A program made the position numbers and the translations under genes. DNA of 64,000 bases from Prosthecobacter sp. (GTDB lineage Bacteria; Verrucomicrobiota; Verrucomicrobiia; Verrucomicrobiales; Verrucomicrobiaceae). Where the stretch lies: NCBI GenBank assembly GCA_019186985.1, contig JABARQ010000008.1:42288-106287 (forward strand), read 5' to 3'. The notes under the pieces were generated by a model. It worked only from the letters and a program-made list of their open reading frames with translations. It was not told the origin of the DNA and ran no database searches. Of the stretch, positions 33,001 through 41,461 are shown one piece after another (the first letter of the stretch is position 1; every line of letters begins with the position of its first letter).

Positions 33001-33945
33001 ATGTCAGGTGAAGCCGCTGATGCAAAGCATGAAGGCCAGCACGCGCCGGAGGGTGCGGGCCGTTCATGGCTTGCCCTGATCCGTCCCTCCGTGCTTGCGG
33101 TCGCCGCCATGCTGGTCAGCCTCGCGTTTTCCAGCACCTGGCCCCCGGCGAACCAGCTTCTCCTGCACCGGTCGGTCGACCTCCTGGTGCTGGTGATGTA
33201 CTTCTGGGAGTTTGCCCGGCATCGTCCGAGCTTTTTTGAGTTTTCCGGCATCAGCCTGACATCGGCAGGCTTCCTGTTCCTGGTCTTCAAGGGTGCCTGG
33301 CTGATGCCCGTCGTCATCATGGTCATGGCAGTCCTCTGGCTGCTCCTCACCTGGGTGGCGCAGCAATGGCCGCTCCAGCGCGGCCTGACCATGGCGGCCT
33401 TGTTCTGGGTCATCCTGCGTCTGACGATGATGGCCCTGCGCATGGGAGGTCATCTGGGGCCTGAGGATCCCTGGCCGCGTGCGGTTGACCTTGGGTTCCT
33501 GGCCCTGCTGAGCGTCATCGCGCTGACTTCATCCCGGGCCTGGCATGGGCGTCGCTTTGCCGTGCCGGTCCCGGGCCAGTTCCAGGCGGGCTTCTTCAGC
33601 GCGCCTCTGGTGGTGGCGGTGATGCTGAAGCTCTGGCCCTGGGGGCATCCTTTGTCCGGGGCGGCGCAGGGCTGGGTGGATGCCGGTTTCGCGCTTCTGG
33701 CCGCCGTCACCGCGTGGAGTGCCCGGCGCTGGACCTGGGGCGGCCTGCGATGGATGCCGCCGGCATTGCTGATCATGCCCGTAAACCAGGTGGCCCTTGG
33801 CCTGTATGCCAAGGTCAGTTCAAACACGCTGGTTCCCCTGCTGCATCAGCTCAGCGGCCTGCTGGTCTTCTGCCTGGCGTTCCTCTGGGCCAGCCTGGTG
33901 TGGGCGGAGCTTTGGCGCAACGAGCGGTCCCCGGCCACGCCCTGA
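33001..33945 (+). CDS. polytopic membrane protein, unknown function
   Basis: About 314 residues from ATG 33001; a GTG at 32944 would add 19. A hydrophilic N-terminus of 25 residues is followed by roughly eight helices, with no charged catalytic motifs that I recognise. It ends 13 bp before the convergent YeiH-type gene. It follows ctaA by 60 bp and may be co-transcribed, hinting at oxidase biogenesis, but nothing in its sequence proves it. Confidence 0.6.
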   Translation: MSGEAADAKHEGQHAPEGAGRSWLALIRPSVLAVAAMLVSLAFSSTWPPANQLLLHRSVDLLVLVMYFWEFARHRPSFFEFSGISLTSAGFLFLVFKGAWLMPVVIMVMAVLWLLLTWVAQQWPLQRGLTMAALFWVILRLTMMALRMGGHLGPEDPWPRAVDLGFLALLSVIALTSSRAWHGRRFAVPVPGQFQAGFFSAPLVVAVMLKLWPWGHPLSGAAQGWVDAGFALLAAVTAWSARRWTWGGLRWMPPALLIMPVNQVALGLYAKVSSNTLVPLLHQLSGLLVFCLAFLWASLVWAELWRNERSPATP

Positions 33946-33957
33946 ACGGCCGACGCC

Positions 33958-35262
33958 TCATCTGCCAAACAACCACAGCGCCAGGATCAGCGTCCAGAGG
34001 ATGTTGAAGACCTGGCCGCCAAGGAAGGCGGCCGCCGGCCTGCCACCGCCAAGGCTGAACAGCTCGCCCAGCCGCGTCTCCAGGCCGATGCAGACAAAGG
34101 CGGCGGCGAACCAGACCTCACGCAGGCCCTTCAGCGGCTTGCTTGCGGCCTCCGCCACCGTTGCCGGCACGAAGTAGGAGAAGACGATGGAGGCGATGAC
34201 AAAGCCGATCACGAACTTGGGGAAGCGCTCCCAGATGACGCCGACCGAGGGTTTCTCGCGCTTCCCGGCCCCGCCTTCACCGCCGCGCATGGTCCACCAG
34301 ATGGACAGTACAAAGGCGGCCACGCCGATGAGCACGTTCTGGGACAGCTTGACGATCACGCCGACCTTGGTGGCGTCCTTGCCCACCTGTTCGGTGGCGG
34401 CGGCGACGGAGCCGCTGGTGTCCAGGGTGCCGCCGATCCACGCCCCGCCGACAGCTTCGGACAAGCCCAGCTTCTGCACCGCCACGGGCATCAGGATCAT
34501 CATCGGCACCGCGCAGATGAGCACGATGGAGGTGACGTAGGACAGCTTTTTCCGGTCGCCCTGGATGGCTCCGCAGGCGGCGATGGCCGCTGACACGCCG
34601 CAGATGGAGACGGCGGTCGAAAGCATGACGCCGAACTCGTCATCCACCTTCAGCTTCTTGGCGATGAAGAAGCAGGCATACCACACGACAGGAATCACGA
34701 GGGCGCCCTGGATCAGGCCCGGCAGGCCCGCCTTCAGCATCTCCTGAAGCAGGATGGTCGCGCCGAGCAGCACAATGCCGACCTTGATGAAAAACTCCGT
34801 GCGCACCGCTTCACGCAGCCATTCCGGCACGGGCAGCAGGTGGCTCCAAATCATGCCGATCAGCAGGGCGAAGACCACATACTCAATGCCCCAGGCCTTG
34901 ACGGCGGCATTGCCGGCGACCCAGTGGGACAGCCATCCCAGCACAAAGACCACAGTGGCTCCACCCAGGAAACGCAGGGATCTCCTGCCCAGCGAAGGCG
35001 CCAGGGCGAGTACGGAGATGGCCAGGAAAACGATCAGCAGCACGGCGCTCAGCCCCAGGTTGTCCATGGAGAACGCCTTGCCCGCCTCGGCGGCACCGCT
35101 CCAGCCCATGGAGGGCATCTTCGGCATCCAGCCGCCGGCCACCGCGATCAGGACCGGCAGGGCCGCCAGCACGGCAAGCCAGTCTTCGTTCTGCCACCAG
35201 CGGGCGGTGGAACGGCCGGGCGAGGGATAGGCGGAGTCGGAGGCGGCTGGATTGGCGGACAT
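33958..35262 (-). CDS. YeiH family membrane transporter (putative sulfate exporter)
   Basis: A 434-residue protein from ATG 35262 with about 11 helices. The pattern FFIKVGIVLLGATILLQEML, then AVSICGVSAAIAACGAI, and the GGTLDTSGSVAAA loop belong to the UPF0324/YeiH family (PF03601). Some members are thought to export sulfate or sulfite; others are uncharacterised. The first 25 residues are hydrophilic. It stands alone on the minus strand, convergent with the membrane protein gene to its left. Confidence 0.8.
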   Translation of the reverse strand: MSANPAASDSAYPSPGRSTARWWQNEDWLAVLAALPVLIAVAGGWMPKMPSMGWSGAAEAGKAFSMDNLGLSAVLLIVFLAISVLALAPSLGRRSLRFLGGATVVFVLGWLSHWVAGNAAVKAWGIEYVVFALLIGMIWSHLLPVPEWLREAVRTEFFIKVGIVLLGATILLQEMLKAGLPGLIQGALVIPVVWYACFFIAKKLKVDDEFGVMLSTAVSICGVSAAIAACGAIQGDRKKLSYVTSIVLICAVPMMILMPVAVQKLGLSEAVGGAWIGGTLDTSGSVAAATEQVGKDATKVGVIVKLSQNVLIGVAAFVLSIWWTMRGGEGGAGKREKPSVGVIWERFPKFVIGFVIASIVFSYFVPATVAEAASKPLKGLREVWFAAAFVCIGLETRLGELFSLGGGRPAAAFLGGQVFNILWTLILALWLFGR

Positions 35263-35367
35263 GGGCTGGCTGGGGGAGAACCGTTTTGCTGAGGCAACAA
35301 ACGAAGCCAAACCTTCAGGTGTTGCGCTCCGAGCTTCGGAAGCTGTGTGATGGCTCCCGGCCATCCT

Positions 35368-36792
35368 TCATTCCGCCCTTTGAGGCAGCTGCTGGAACAG
35401 CTCCTCAAGCCCGGCCAGGATCTTGGTCGAGGCATCGACCTCCAGGCAGCTCGACCTCGCCCGCCAGGTTTCGTAGCCGCCAAGTCGATGATGCTCCGGC
35501 GTCGGCAGATAGCCATGGTAGGCGTTGGCGAGCGAGACGGTGAAGGTGGGCGCATGGCGCTTCTTCAGCTCCAGTCCGATCTCGACAAACACCTCCGCAG
35601 GAATCGCCGACACATGCAGGTCTCCGATCTTCATGACCTGCAGCGGCGCTGAAACCGTGGGAGGAAAGTCCGCCAGCAGCACGGTTTCACGCGCATAGAC
35701 CTGCTCCATCGTCTCCATGCGCGGGAACAGCTTCGACTGCTTCATCACGGCGCGCGCCTTCTCGACCTCCCCCTTCCCTGGCAGGCGAAGCCCAAGCGTG
35801 ACTTCCTTCTGCGCCACGGTCAGAGGCACCCAGTCCTGATGCTTCACGGATTTCACCGCGTCGGCGACGGCCTGGGCGACCTCGTCCGCCACGATCTGAA
35901 TGCGGCCATAGGGGCCTTCCTTTGCCTGGCTTCCGCGGAAGTCGATGTTGTTGATGTCGCCGCTGGTGCCGTTGGACATGATGCCGACAAAGGGCGGCTC
36001 CTGCTGCTCCGCGCCGAGCAGACGCGCCATCTTTCCGGCGAAGGCGCCGAAGTAGTCCGCCGAGATGTGGCCGGGGCCGACGCCGCCGACGTAATGCAGC
36101 GAGTAGTTGGCCAGCAGGGCGAGAGGGCGTCCGTCCAGGTGCTGCACGCTGATGAAGCCGACCTCCGGATCCGTCGGTCCTGCGGGTTCAAGCAGGCCGG
36201 GGTTCCTGACGCCCGGGTTGGTCTTCACCTGGTCGGTGGTGACGCCCAGCGGCGTCGGCGGGATGCTGCCGGGCTTCATCCTCCAGCGGCGGTTGAAGAC
36301 CTGATGAGGCACCTGGGCGCTGCCATGCCCGATCCGCGCCGGGGCCAGGTTGTTGAGCGCACGCCGCACGCCGTCCGCGATCCGCCGCGCAACAAACTTT
36401 TGGTAAACAGGGCTCGGCTCGCTCTGGCCCACCGCCTGGAGCGTGCCGCAGGAGTGGGAGTGCGTGGCGGACATCATCATGTTCGCCTCCGGCAGCCCGG
36501 TGGCCCTGTGCACCAGCATCTTCGCCTCGTCGAAGATCCCGCGTCCGATGACGCAGCTGTCGGCGACGACCATGACCAGCCGGGTCTTTCCGTCGTCAAG
36601 CGCCAGGCAGCGGGCATGAAGCTCGTCATGGATGTAGGCCGCCGTGCCGTCCTGGAAGCCGCCGTTGATGGAGCTGCCCAGCTCCGGAGTGATGTTGCTG
36701 GTCGCGGCACCGGCGCGGAATTCGACGGCCTGCAGGGGCGCAAGGAACAGGCCGAGGGCGAGGAGAGGGAGCTTCATCCAGAGGATACGCAT
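35368..36792 (-). CDS. neutral/alkaline ceramidase-like secreted hydrolase
   Basis: About 474 residues from ATG 36792; a second ATG six codons later is possible. A signal peptide ends near LQAVEF. The N-terminal half has FRAGAATSNITPELG, LVMVVADSCVIG, and the zinc-site style MMMSATHSHSCG, as in neutral ceramidases and related neutral/alkaline ceramidase N-terminal domains. Later blocks are LLANYSLHYVGGV (metal His) and SNGTSGDINNID. Such domains in PVC bacteria often lack proof of lipid substrates. It heads the downstream end of a same-strand set with an MFS transporter and a dehydrogenase. Confidence 0.8.
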   Translation of the reverse strand: MRILWMKLPLLALGLFLAPLQAVEFRAGAATSNITPELGSSINGGFQDGTAAYIHDELHARCLALDDGKTRLVMVVADSCVIGRGIFDEAKMLVHRATGLPEANMMMSATHSHSCGTLQAVGQSEPSPVYQKFVARRIADGVRRALNNLAPARIGHGSAQVPHQVFNRRWRMKPGSIPPTPLGVTTDQVKTNPGVRNPGLLEPAGPTDPEVGFISVQHLDGRPLALLANYSLHYVGGVGPGHISADYFGAFAGKMARLLGAEQQEPPFVGIMSNGTSGDINNIDFRGSQAKEGPYGRIQIVADEVAQAVADAVKSVKHQDWVPLTVAQKEVTLGLRLPGKGEVEKARAVMKQSKLFPRMETMEQVYARETVLLADFPPTVSAPLQVMKIGDLHVSAIPAEVFVEIGLELKKRHAPTFTVSLANAYHGYLPTPEHHRLGGYETWRARSSCLEVDASTKILAGLEELFQQLPQRAE

Positions 36793-36839
36793 GAAGCACT
36801 CCGGCCTTCTCCCGGAAGGTGAACTTGTTCCTGCGCGTG

Positions 36840-38081
36840 TCAGTCCGCCAGGTCGTCCGAGCGCCTGTCCGGCGCCCACCAGATGACGATCAAGCCCAGG
36901 GCGTAGATGGAGGCGCAGACGGTGCCGACGCGTGGATAGTCGCCGCCCAGGGCGGAGAAAAGGAAGCCTGCGGCCAGCACGCCAAGGGCGGTGGCAAAGC
37001 GGCCGGAGTTGTAGGCGAGACCGCTGCCCGTGGCCCGGACGCGTGTCGGGAACAGCTCCGGCAGGTAGAGCGCCAGCCAGCCGAAGAACAGCGTGGCGAC
37101 AAAACCCTGCGTGAACACCACGGCATGGAACCCGGGACGCAGGGGGGCGGTGCCCTGGAACATGGCGATGGTGACAACCACCGTGGCAAGGCTGATGAGC
37201 GCATAACTGGTTCGGCGCCCGAGACGGCTGGCGAGCTGCGCCCCGGCGAAGCTGCCGAGCACCGCGCCCAGCGCCCACCATCCCTGCGTGGCCGCCTTGT
37301 AGCCGCTGTCCGCGGCCCCGGCGACCTTGTCCGCCCAGGGAATCATCCACTTGCTGGCCGACCAGGCGCCGATCATCGGGATCGAGCTGATCAGTACTCC
37401 GACGAGGGTGAGGCGCAGCAGGGCCGGCTGGAAGAGTTCCCGCAGCGGTGTGACGGGCGACCTGGCCGCGCCGCGCGAGTCCAGCCACCGGGGCGATTCC
37501 GGAAGCGCGACGAGCACGAGGAGGCCGAGCAGGGCGGGAACTCCGGCGAACTGGAAGAGCCAGCGCCAGGAATCGGGCGTGACCGGCCACTGCCTGGCCA
37601 GCTGGGAGAGCAGCAGGATGCCCGCGTTCAACCCCGCCATCATGGTGCCGGAGACAAGCGGGCGTGAGGCTCCCGACCAGCATTCCGAGACAAGCGCGAT
37701 GCCGTTGGGCCAGAGGCCGCCGACACCGAGGCCGACGAGGAAGCGCAGCGCCAGCATCTGCCAGGGGTCCCGCGCCCATGCGCCGAGCGCGGCGAAGACG
37801 GAGTAGAACAGGATGCAGACACCCATGGCGCGCGTGCGGCCGATGCGGTCCCCGAGGCTGCCGAGGACGATGCCGCCGAAGGCCGCGCCGAGCATGAGGG
37901 CGGCGGTGAAGCGCGCGAACCATTCGCCGCCAAGCTCAGGCGTGAAGGAGGCGCCCAACAAACTTTTCGACACCGACAGGGAGGCGACCGGCATCAGGCC
38001 GAGCTCGACGCCGTCAAACACCAGCGCGAGGAAGCTGACGGCCAGGACAAGGATTCGCTGAGGGGTGTTCAGGGAGGACAT
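36840..38081 (-). CDS. MFS transporter
   Basis: A 413-residue protein with 12 helices. The loop 2-3 motif GSLGDRIGRTRAMG and the AAHS/sugar-type start FLALVFDGVELGLMPV are clear, as is LGVGGLWPNGIALVSE in helix 4. It resembles aromatic-acid/sialic-acid H+ symporters. Its ATG overlaps the stop of the upstream dehydrogenase (TGATG), so the two are coupled. The substrate is probably a small organic acid or sugar derivative released by the secreted hydrolases nearby; that is inference. Confidence 0.85.
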   Translation of the reverse strand: MSSLNTPQRILVLAVSFLALVFDGVELGLMPVASLSVSKSLLGASFTPELGGEWFARFTAALMLGAAFGGIVLGSLGDRIGRTRAMGVCILFYSVFAALGAWARDPWQMLALRFLVGLGVGGLWPNGIALVSECWSGASRPLVSGTMMAGLNAGILLLSQLARQWPVTPDSWRWLFQFAGVPALLGLLVLVALPESPRWLDSRGAARSPVTPLRELFQPALLRLTLVGVLISSIPMIGAWSASKWMIPWADKVAGAADSGYKAATQGWWALGAVLGSFAGAQLASRLGRRTSYALISLATVVVTIAMFQGTAPLRPGFHAVVFTQGFVATLFFGWLALYLPELFPTRVRATGSGLAYNSGRFATALGVLAAGFLFSALGGDYPRVGTVCASIYALGLIVIWWAPDRRSDDLAD

Positions 38082-38926
38082 CAGGAGGGGGCTTCGTTTG
38101 TGTCCGGCGGTGCATAGGCCCGGATGACGGCGCTGTTGTCGGCGTCGCCGAAGCCGAGGTTCTCGGCCTTTTCGAGAAGCCCGCGGTGGGCCTCGCTCAG
38201 CGGCAGCGGAACCGGGCTGGCCTGCAGCATGAGGCGCACGTCCTTGAGGTGCTGGGAAAGCCTGGCCTGAGGTGTGAAGTCGCCGGTGATCATCTTTTCA
38301 CCCTTGGTGTCCATGATCCGCGAGTAGGCCATGCTGCGGCGCATCACGTCGAGAGTCCGCGCGGGGTCGAGATGCAGCTGCTCCGCGAAGGCCAGGCCCT
38401 CGGCAAGGGCGGCGCGGTTCAGCCCGAGGACGAGGTTGGTGACAAGCTTCATCCTCGCGCCGCTGCCGCAGGGGCCGACATGGACTGCGTCACGCGCGAA
38501 GCGTGCGAACAGCGGGCGGCAGCGCTCGAACACGGCCTGCTCACCACCGGCCATGACGAGCACGTCCCGCTTCAGGATCTGGGCGCTGCTGCCCGAGATG
38601 GTGGCATCGAGATAGTGGACGCCGCGTGCGGCGAGCTCCGCCCCGAGGGCCGCCATCTCCGCCGGGTCTCCCGTGCTGGTGTCGATGAGGATGAGCCCGC
38701 GCCGGAGCGGTGCGTCGGCGAGCACTTCGCGGACGATGCCTGAATGCGGCAGGCAGAGCAGGACGACCTCGCTTTTTTCAAACACCTGGGCCGCGGTGGT
38801 GGCGACCATGCAGCGGGCGGGGTCGATGTCCCATCCACGCGCCGCGCCGGTCATCGCCATGAAGGCCGAGCCCATGAGGCCCATGCCGATGATGCCGGTG
38901 GAGTCAGGGGACGGTGAATTCATCAC
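38081..38926 (-). CDS. beta-hydroxyacid dehydrogenase family (NAD(P)-dependent)
   Basis: 281 residues. The nucleotide loop is GIIGMGLMGSAFM, the substrate motif is YLDATISGSSAQ, and the catalytic Lys lies in ARMKLVTNLVLGLN. These are the hallmarks of 3-hydroxyisobutyrate/tartronate-semialdehyde dehydrogenases. The N-terminal Rossmann part is shorter than usual: only about 8 residues lie between the Gly loop and the WDIDP acidic strand, and about 14 between there and the VVLLCLP strand. It precedes and is coupled to the MFS gene, suggesting catabolism of the imported compound. Confidence 0.8.
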   Translation of the reverse strand: MMNSPSPDSTGIIGMGLMGSAFMAMTGAARGWDIDPARCMVATTAAQVFEKSEVVLLCLPHSGIVREVLADAPLRRGLILIDTSTGDPAEMAALGAELAARGVHYLDATISGSSAQILKRDVLVMAGGEQAVFERCRPLFARFARDAVHVGPCGSGARMKLVTNLVLGLNRAALAEGLAFAEQLHLDPARTLDVMRRSMAYSRIMDTKGEKMITGDFTPQARLSQHLKDVRLMLQASPVPLPLSEAHRGLLEKAENLGFGDADNSAVIRAYAPPDTNEAPS

Positions 38927-38940
38927 GGGAAGTGTGCAGG

Positions 38941-39828
38941 CTAAGGGTCACGCAGCTGGTTGGCGAGCGTTCTCGCGGCCTGACGCCAGTTTTCCGGTTC
39001 GCTGCCGCCAAAGCCCGTCACCATGCGCCAGGTGCCCTGGAAGCCGGCGGGCACGGAGGCCTTCTCGAAGCACTTCAGGTAGTATTTCCGGTAGCTGCCA
39101 GGAACGTTCCAGATCATCGAGATGTGGCCGCCCTGCCCGGGCGCCTCCAGCAGCCGCGAGACGGCAAACTGCCGGCTCTCCGGCTCGTACACCGCCATCC
39201 AGTCCACCTTCTGGTTGATCACAAACCGGCGGGCGGTTTCAGCGCCGTCATCCAGCGCGCCTGAAATCAGCCTCTCAGGTGCGGCGTCATGGCCGGCGCA
39301 GTAGGCGGACACGGTCGGCCTCCAGGCGTGCATGAAATGATACACCAGCTTCAACGGCGCCTCCTTCAAGGCATGGACGGTGGTGGTTTCATGAAGGCGG
39401 CCGCCTTTCAGCTCGGTGATGCAGGCAAGGTTGATGCCCCGGATGCGGGAGGTTCGCTCGAACCGGAAGCTGTCTCCCTTCAGCTCCGCAGCGGGTGTGG
39501 CGACAGGCCTGCCATCGAGGATGAAGGCGAGCGACTCCAGCGGCTCCGGCTCGTTTTCCAGATGGGCGGTTCCGATGAAGCCGCAGTCAGGAAAGGAGAA
39601 CACGGTGCCGTAGGCGCTGCGTTCGGTGGTCATGGCATGGCCGCGGAAGTCGATGCGGCCCGGCGTCCACTGCGAGGCCTGGCGGAGCAGCAGCGTCAGC
39701 TCGCCGCAGGTCACGGTGATGGCTGGCAGGTCGGGGCCGAGGTTGGGCTTGAAGGGCGGTGTGGCGGCGGCGGCCAGGAACGGGCAGAGGAGGGCGAGGC
39801 AGGCGTGTCGCAGGGGCATCCTCATCAT
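38941..39828 (-). CDS. secreted protein of unknown function
   Basis: About 295 residues from ATG 39828; a GTG at 39843 is also possible. A signal peptide (LRHACLALLCPFLAAAA) is followed by a beta-rich body with LLLRQASQWTPGRIDFRGH, then CGFIGTAHLENEPEPLESL, and a C-terminal CFEKASVPAGFQG. It looks like an aldose-epimerase-type or galactose-mutarotase-like beta sandwich, but I do not recognise the family with certainty. It lies 15 bp from the upstream end of the dehydrogenase gene. Confidence 0.65.
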   Translation of the reverse strand: MMRMPLRHACLALLCPFLAAAATPPFKPNLGPDLPAITVTCGELTLLLRQASQWTPGRIDFRGHAMTTERSAYGTVFSFPDCGFIGTAHLENEPEPLESLAFILDGRPVATPAAELKGDSFRFERTSRIRGINLACITELKGGRLHETTTVHALKEAPLKLVYHFMHAWRPTVSAYCAGHDAAPERLISGALDDGAETARRFVINQKVDWMAVYEPESRQFAVSRLLEAPGQGGHISMIWNVPGSYRKYYLKCFEKASVPAGFQGTWRMVTGFGGSEPENWRQAARTLANQLRDP

Positions 39829-39871
39829 ACGGTGCCGGGGCACGAATCACACTGACGTGCGTTGCTGCTCT

Positions 39872-40618
39872 TCAGCGGATCTTCCACACCTTCACGTCGT
39901 CAATCCAGACGGTGCTGGGAATCAGGAGGCTGAACCAGCGCTTCATCGGATGCGCAAAGCCCTCGGAGTGATGCGAGGCGACCAGCCTGCCGTCGAGCGT
40001 CAGCCGCATTTCATCACCGACGGTGAGAAGGATGAGCTCGTGCCATTTCGTGTCGGCCTTGAACGGCACGGTCACGCTTTTGGTTTTCAGCAGCGCCTCC
40101 AGGTCGGCGGGGATCTTCTGCTTCTTCGCCAGCGCCTCGTCGCGGCGGCGGCGGTTCTCCAGGTTCATGATGCCGGTCTTGTGATCGACGAGCGTCACGC
40201 TGCGCTGGCCGAGGATGCCGTAGCAGAGGTGGCCGGCGTGGACGCCCCGGGTGGTTTCCCGGTCGACAAAGCCGAGCTGCAGGCCCTCGTCCTTGCTGAG
40301 CCCGGGAAAGCGGAAGCGCACCACCGCGCCGCCGTCGGTGAAGCCCGCCTCATGATGGATGTGCGCGGAGTGTTTCGCCGCTTCCGAGGCGCTGCTCACC
40401 TTCAGGATGCCTTGGTCAAGGTCCGCCTGCTTGATCTGCGGCACGCGGTTGGCGGTCGCGCTGTTCCAGCCGTTGCCGATGGCCCCGGCCAGGTTGCCGT
40501 CCTCCTCGCGATCAAAGGCGTCGTGAAAGACCAGCGTGGCGTTTTTCTCCAGCCAGGCGGCGGAGTCCTGCGCTGTGGCGGCGGTGGCAAGGAGGAGGGC
40601 GGGAAGCAGATGGCGCAT
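39872..40618 (-). CDS. secreted concanavalin-like (LamG/DUF1080-type) protein
   Basis: 248 residues with a signal peptide (MRHLLPALLLATAATA). The pattern FHDAFDREEDGNLAGAIGNG at the start and DDVKVWKI at the end matches jelly-roll domains of the 3-keto-disaccharide hydrolase/LamG group common in Planctomycetes and Verrucomicrobia. It probably binds or cleaves a carbohydrate outside the cytoplasm. It sits in a same-strand row of exported hydrolases. Confidence 0.65.
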   Translation of the reverse strand: MRHLLPALLLATAATAQDSAAWLEKNATLVFHDAFDREEDGNLAGAIGNGWNSATANRVPQIKQADLDQGILKVSSASEAAKHSAHIHHEAGFTDGGAVVRFRFPGLSKDEGLQLGFVDRETTRGVHAGHLCYGILGQRSVTLVDHKTGIMNLENRRRRDEALAKKQKIPADLEALLKTKSVTVPFKADTKWHELILLTVGDEMRLTLDGRLVASHHSEGFAHPMKRWFSLLIPSTVWIDDVKVWKIR

Positions 40619-40655
40619 GGCGGGGCCGGAGGATCAGGCGGTCCGGGGGGCGGCA

Positions 40656-41423
40656 TCAATCCTTTTTGTTCGGCGTGAGGGGCTGGAGCTGTTCACGGAT
40701 GACGGGCAGGAGCAGCTCCGCGACAAGCCGGTGGCCGAGGTCGCCGGGGTGGGCGCCGTCGGGCAGGAGGCCGGCGACGTCCGTCTGATGGCGTTTTGCA
40801 AAAGCTGGATAGGCGGCATGAACGTCCACCAGCGGCAGGGCGAGTTCACGGGCCAGCGAACGCAGGGCTTCGTTGTAGCTGAGGAGGAAGGGGGCTTCAA
40901 AGCCGTCCTCGGCCTCCGGCCTGTAGGGCGTCCTGCCGTAGAGCTCGCGCATTCTGGGGGACCAGCGCAGCGGGTTGGTGGTCATGAGGATGACGCGAGC
41001 CCCTGCGTTTTGTGCCAGGGTGATGAGACGGCGGTAGTTGGCGATGTAGTCCTCCAGGCTGACGCGCGGCCGGGTGGCGGGCGGTTTTTTCCAGACATCG
41101 ACGGTGGAGTCGTTGATGCCGAACTGCATCACCACAAGCCGCGGCCTGTGGACGAGCACGTCGGTGTGAATGCGTTTCAACGCGTTGACGGTGGTGTTGG
41201 AGGGCACGCCGGCGTTGTGGACACCGGGGGCGGCGCCTGATTCCAGAAGGGCTGCCTGGATGAGTCCGGCATACACCTTGACCGCACCCCGGGGCGCGGT
41301 GGTGGAGTCGCCGAACATGAAGATGCCGCCGGGTTTCAGGACAGGTTGGGAGCCGGGCTCCGCCGCGTTCAGGGGCAGGAGCAGGATCATCAGGGGAATC
41401 AGAAGCAGCGGACGGTGGTGCAT
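40656..41423 (-). CDS. secreted SGNH/GDSL hydrolase
   Basis: 255 residues; the signal peptide ends near NAAEPG. The four SGNH blocks are visible: GDST (Ser at about 40), the Gly block NAGVPSNTT, QFGINDST with the Asn, and DGAHP with the Asp/His pair near 230. It resembles rhamnogalacturonan acetylesterases (GDST, not GDSL). With the neighbouring acetyl xylan esterase it points to deacetylation of plant or algal polysaccharides. Confidence 0.85.
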   Translation of the reverse strand: MHHRPLLLIPLMILLLPLNAAEPGSQPVLKPGGIFMFGDSTTAPRGAVKVYAGLIQAALLESGAAPGVHNAGVPSNTTVNALKRIHTDVLVHRPRLVVMQFGINDSTVDVWKKPPATRPRVSLEDYIANYRRLITLAQNAGARVILMTTNPLRWSPRMRELYGRTPYRPEAEDGFEAPFLLSYNEALRSLARELALPLVDVHAAYPAFAKRHQTDVAGLLPDGAHPGDLGHRLVAELLLPVIREQLQPLTPNKKD

Positions 41424-41461
41424 GGCGGCTCCTGTCGGATGTCATGTCAGGCTGGCCCTGC

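Noticed and set aside
35368..37923. 851-codon minus-strand frame joining the ceramidase-like gene to an upstream extension
   Set aside because: The upstream 380 codons are the shadow of the MFS gene in another frame; a signal peptide marks the true start at 36792.
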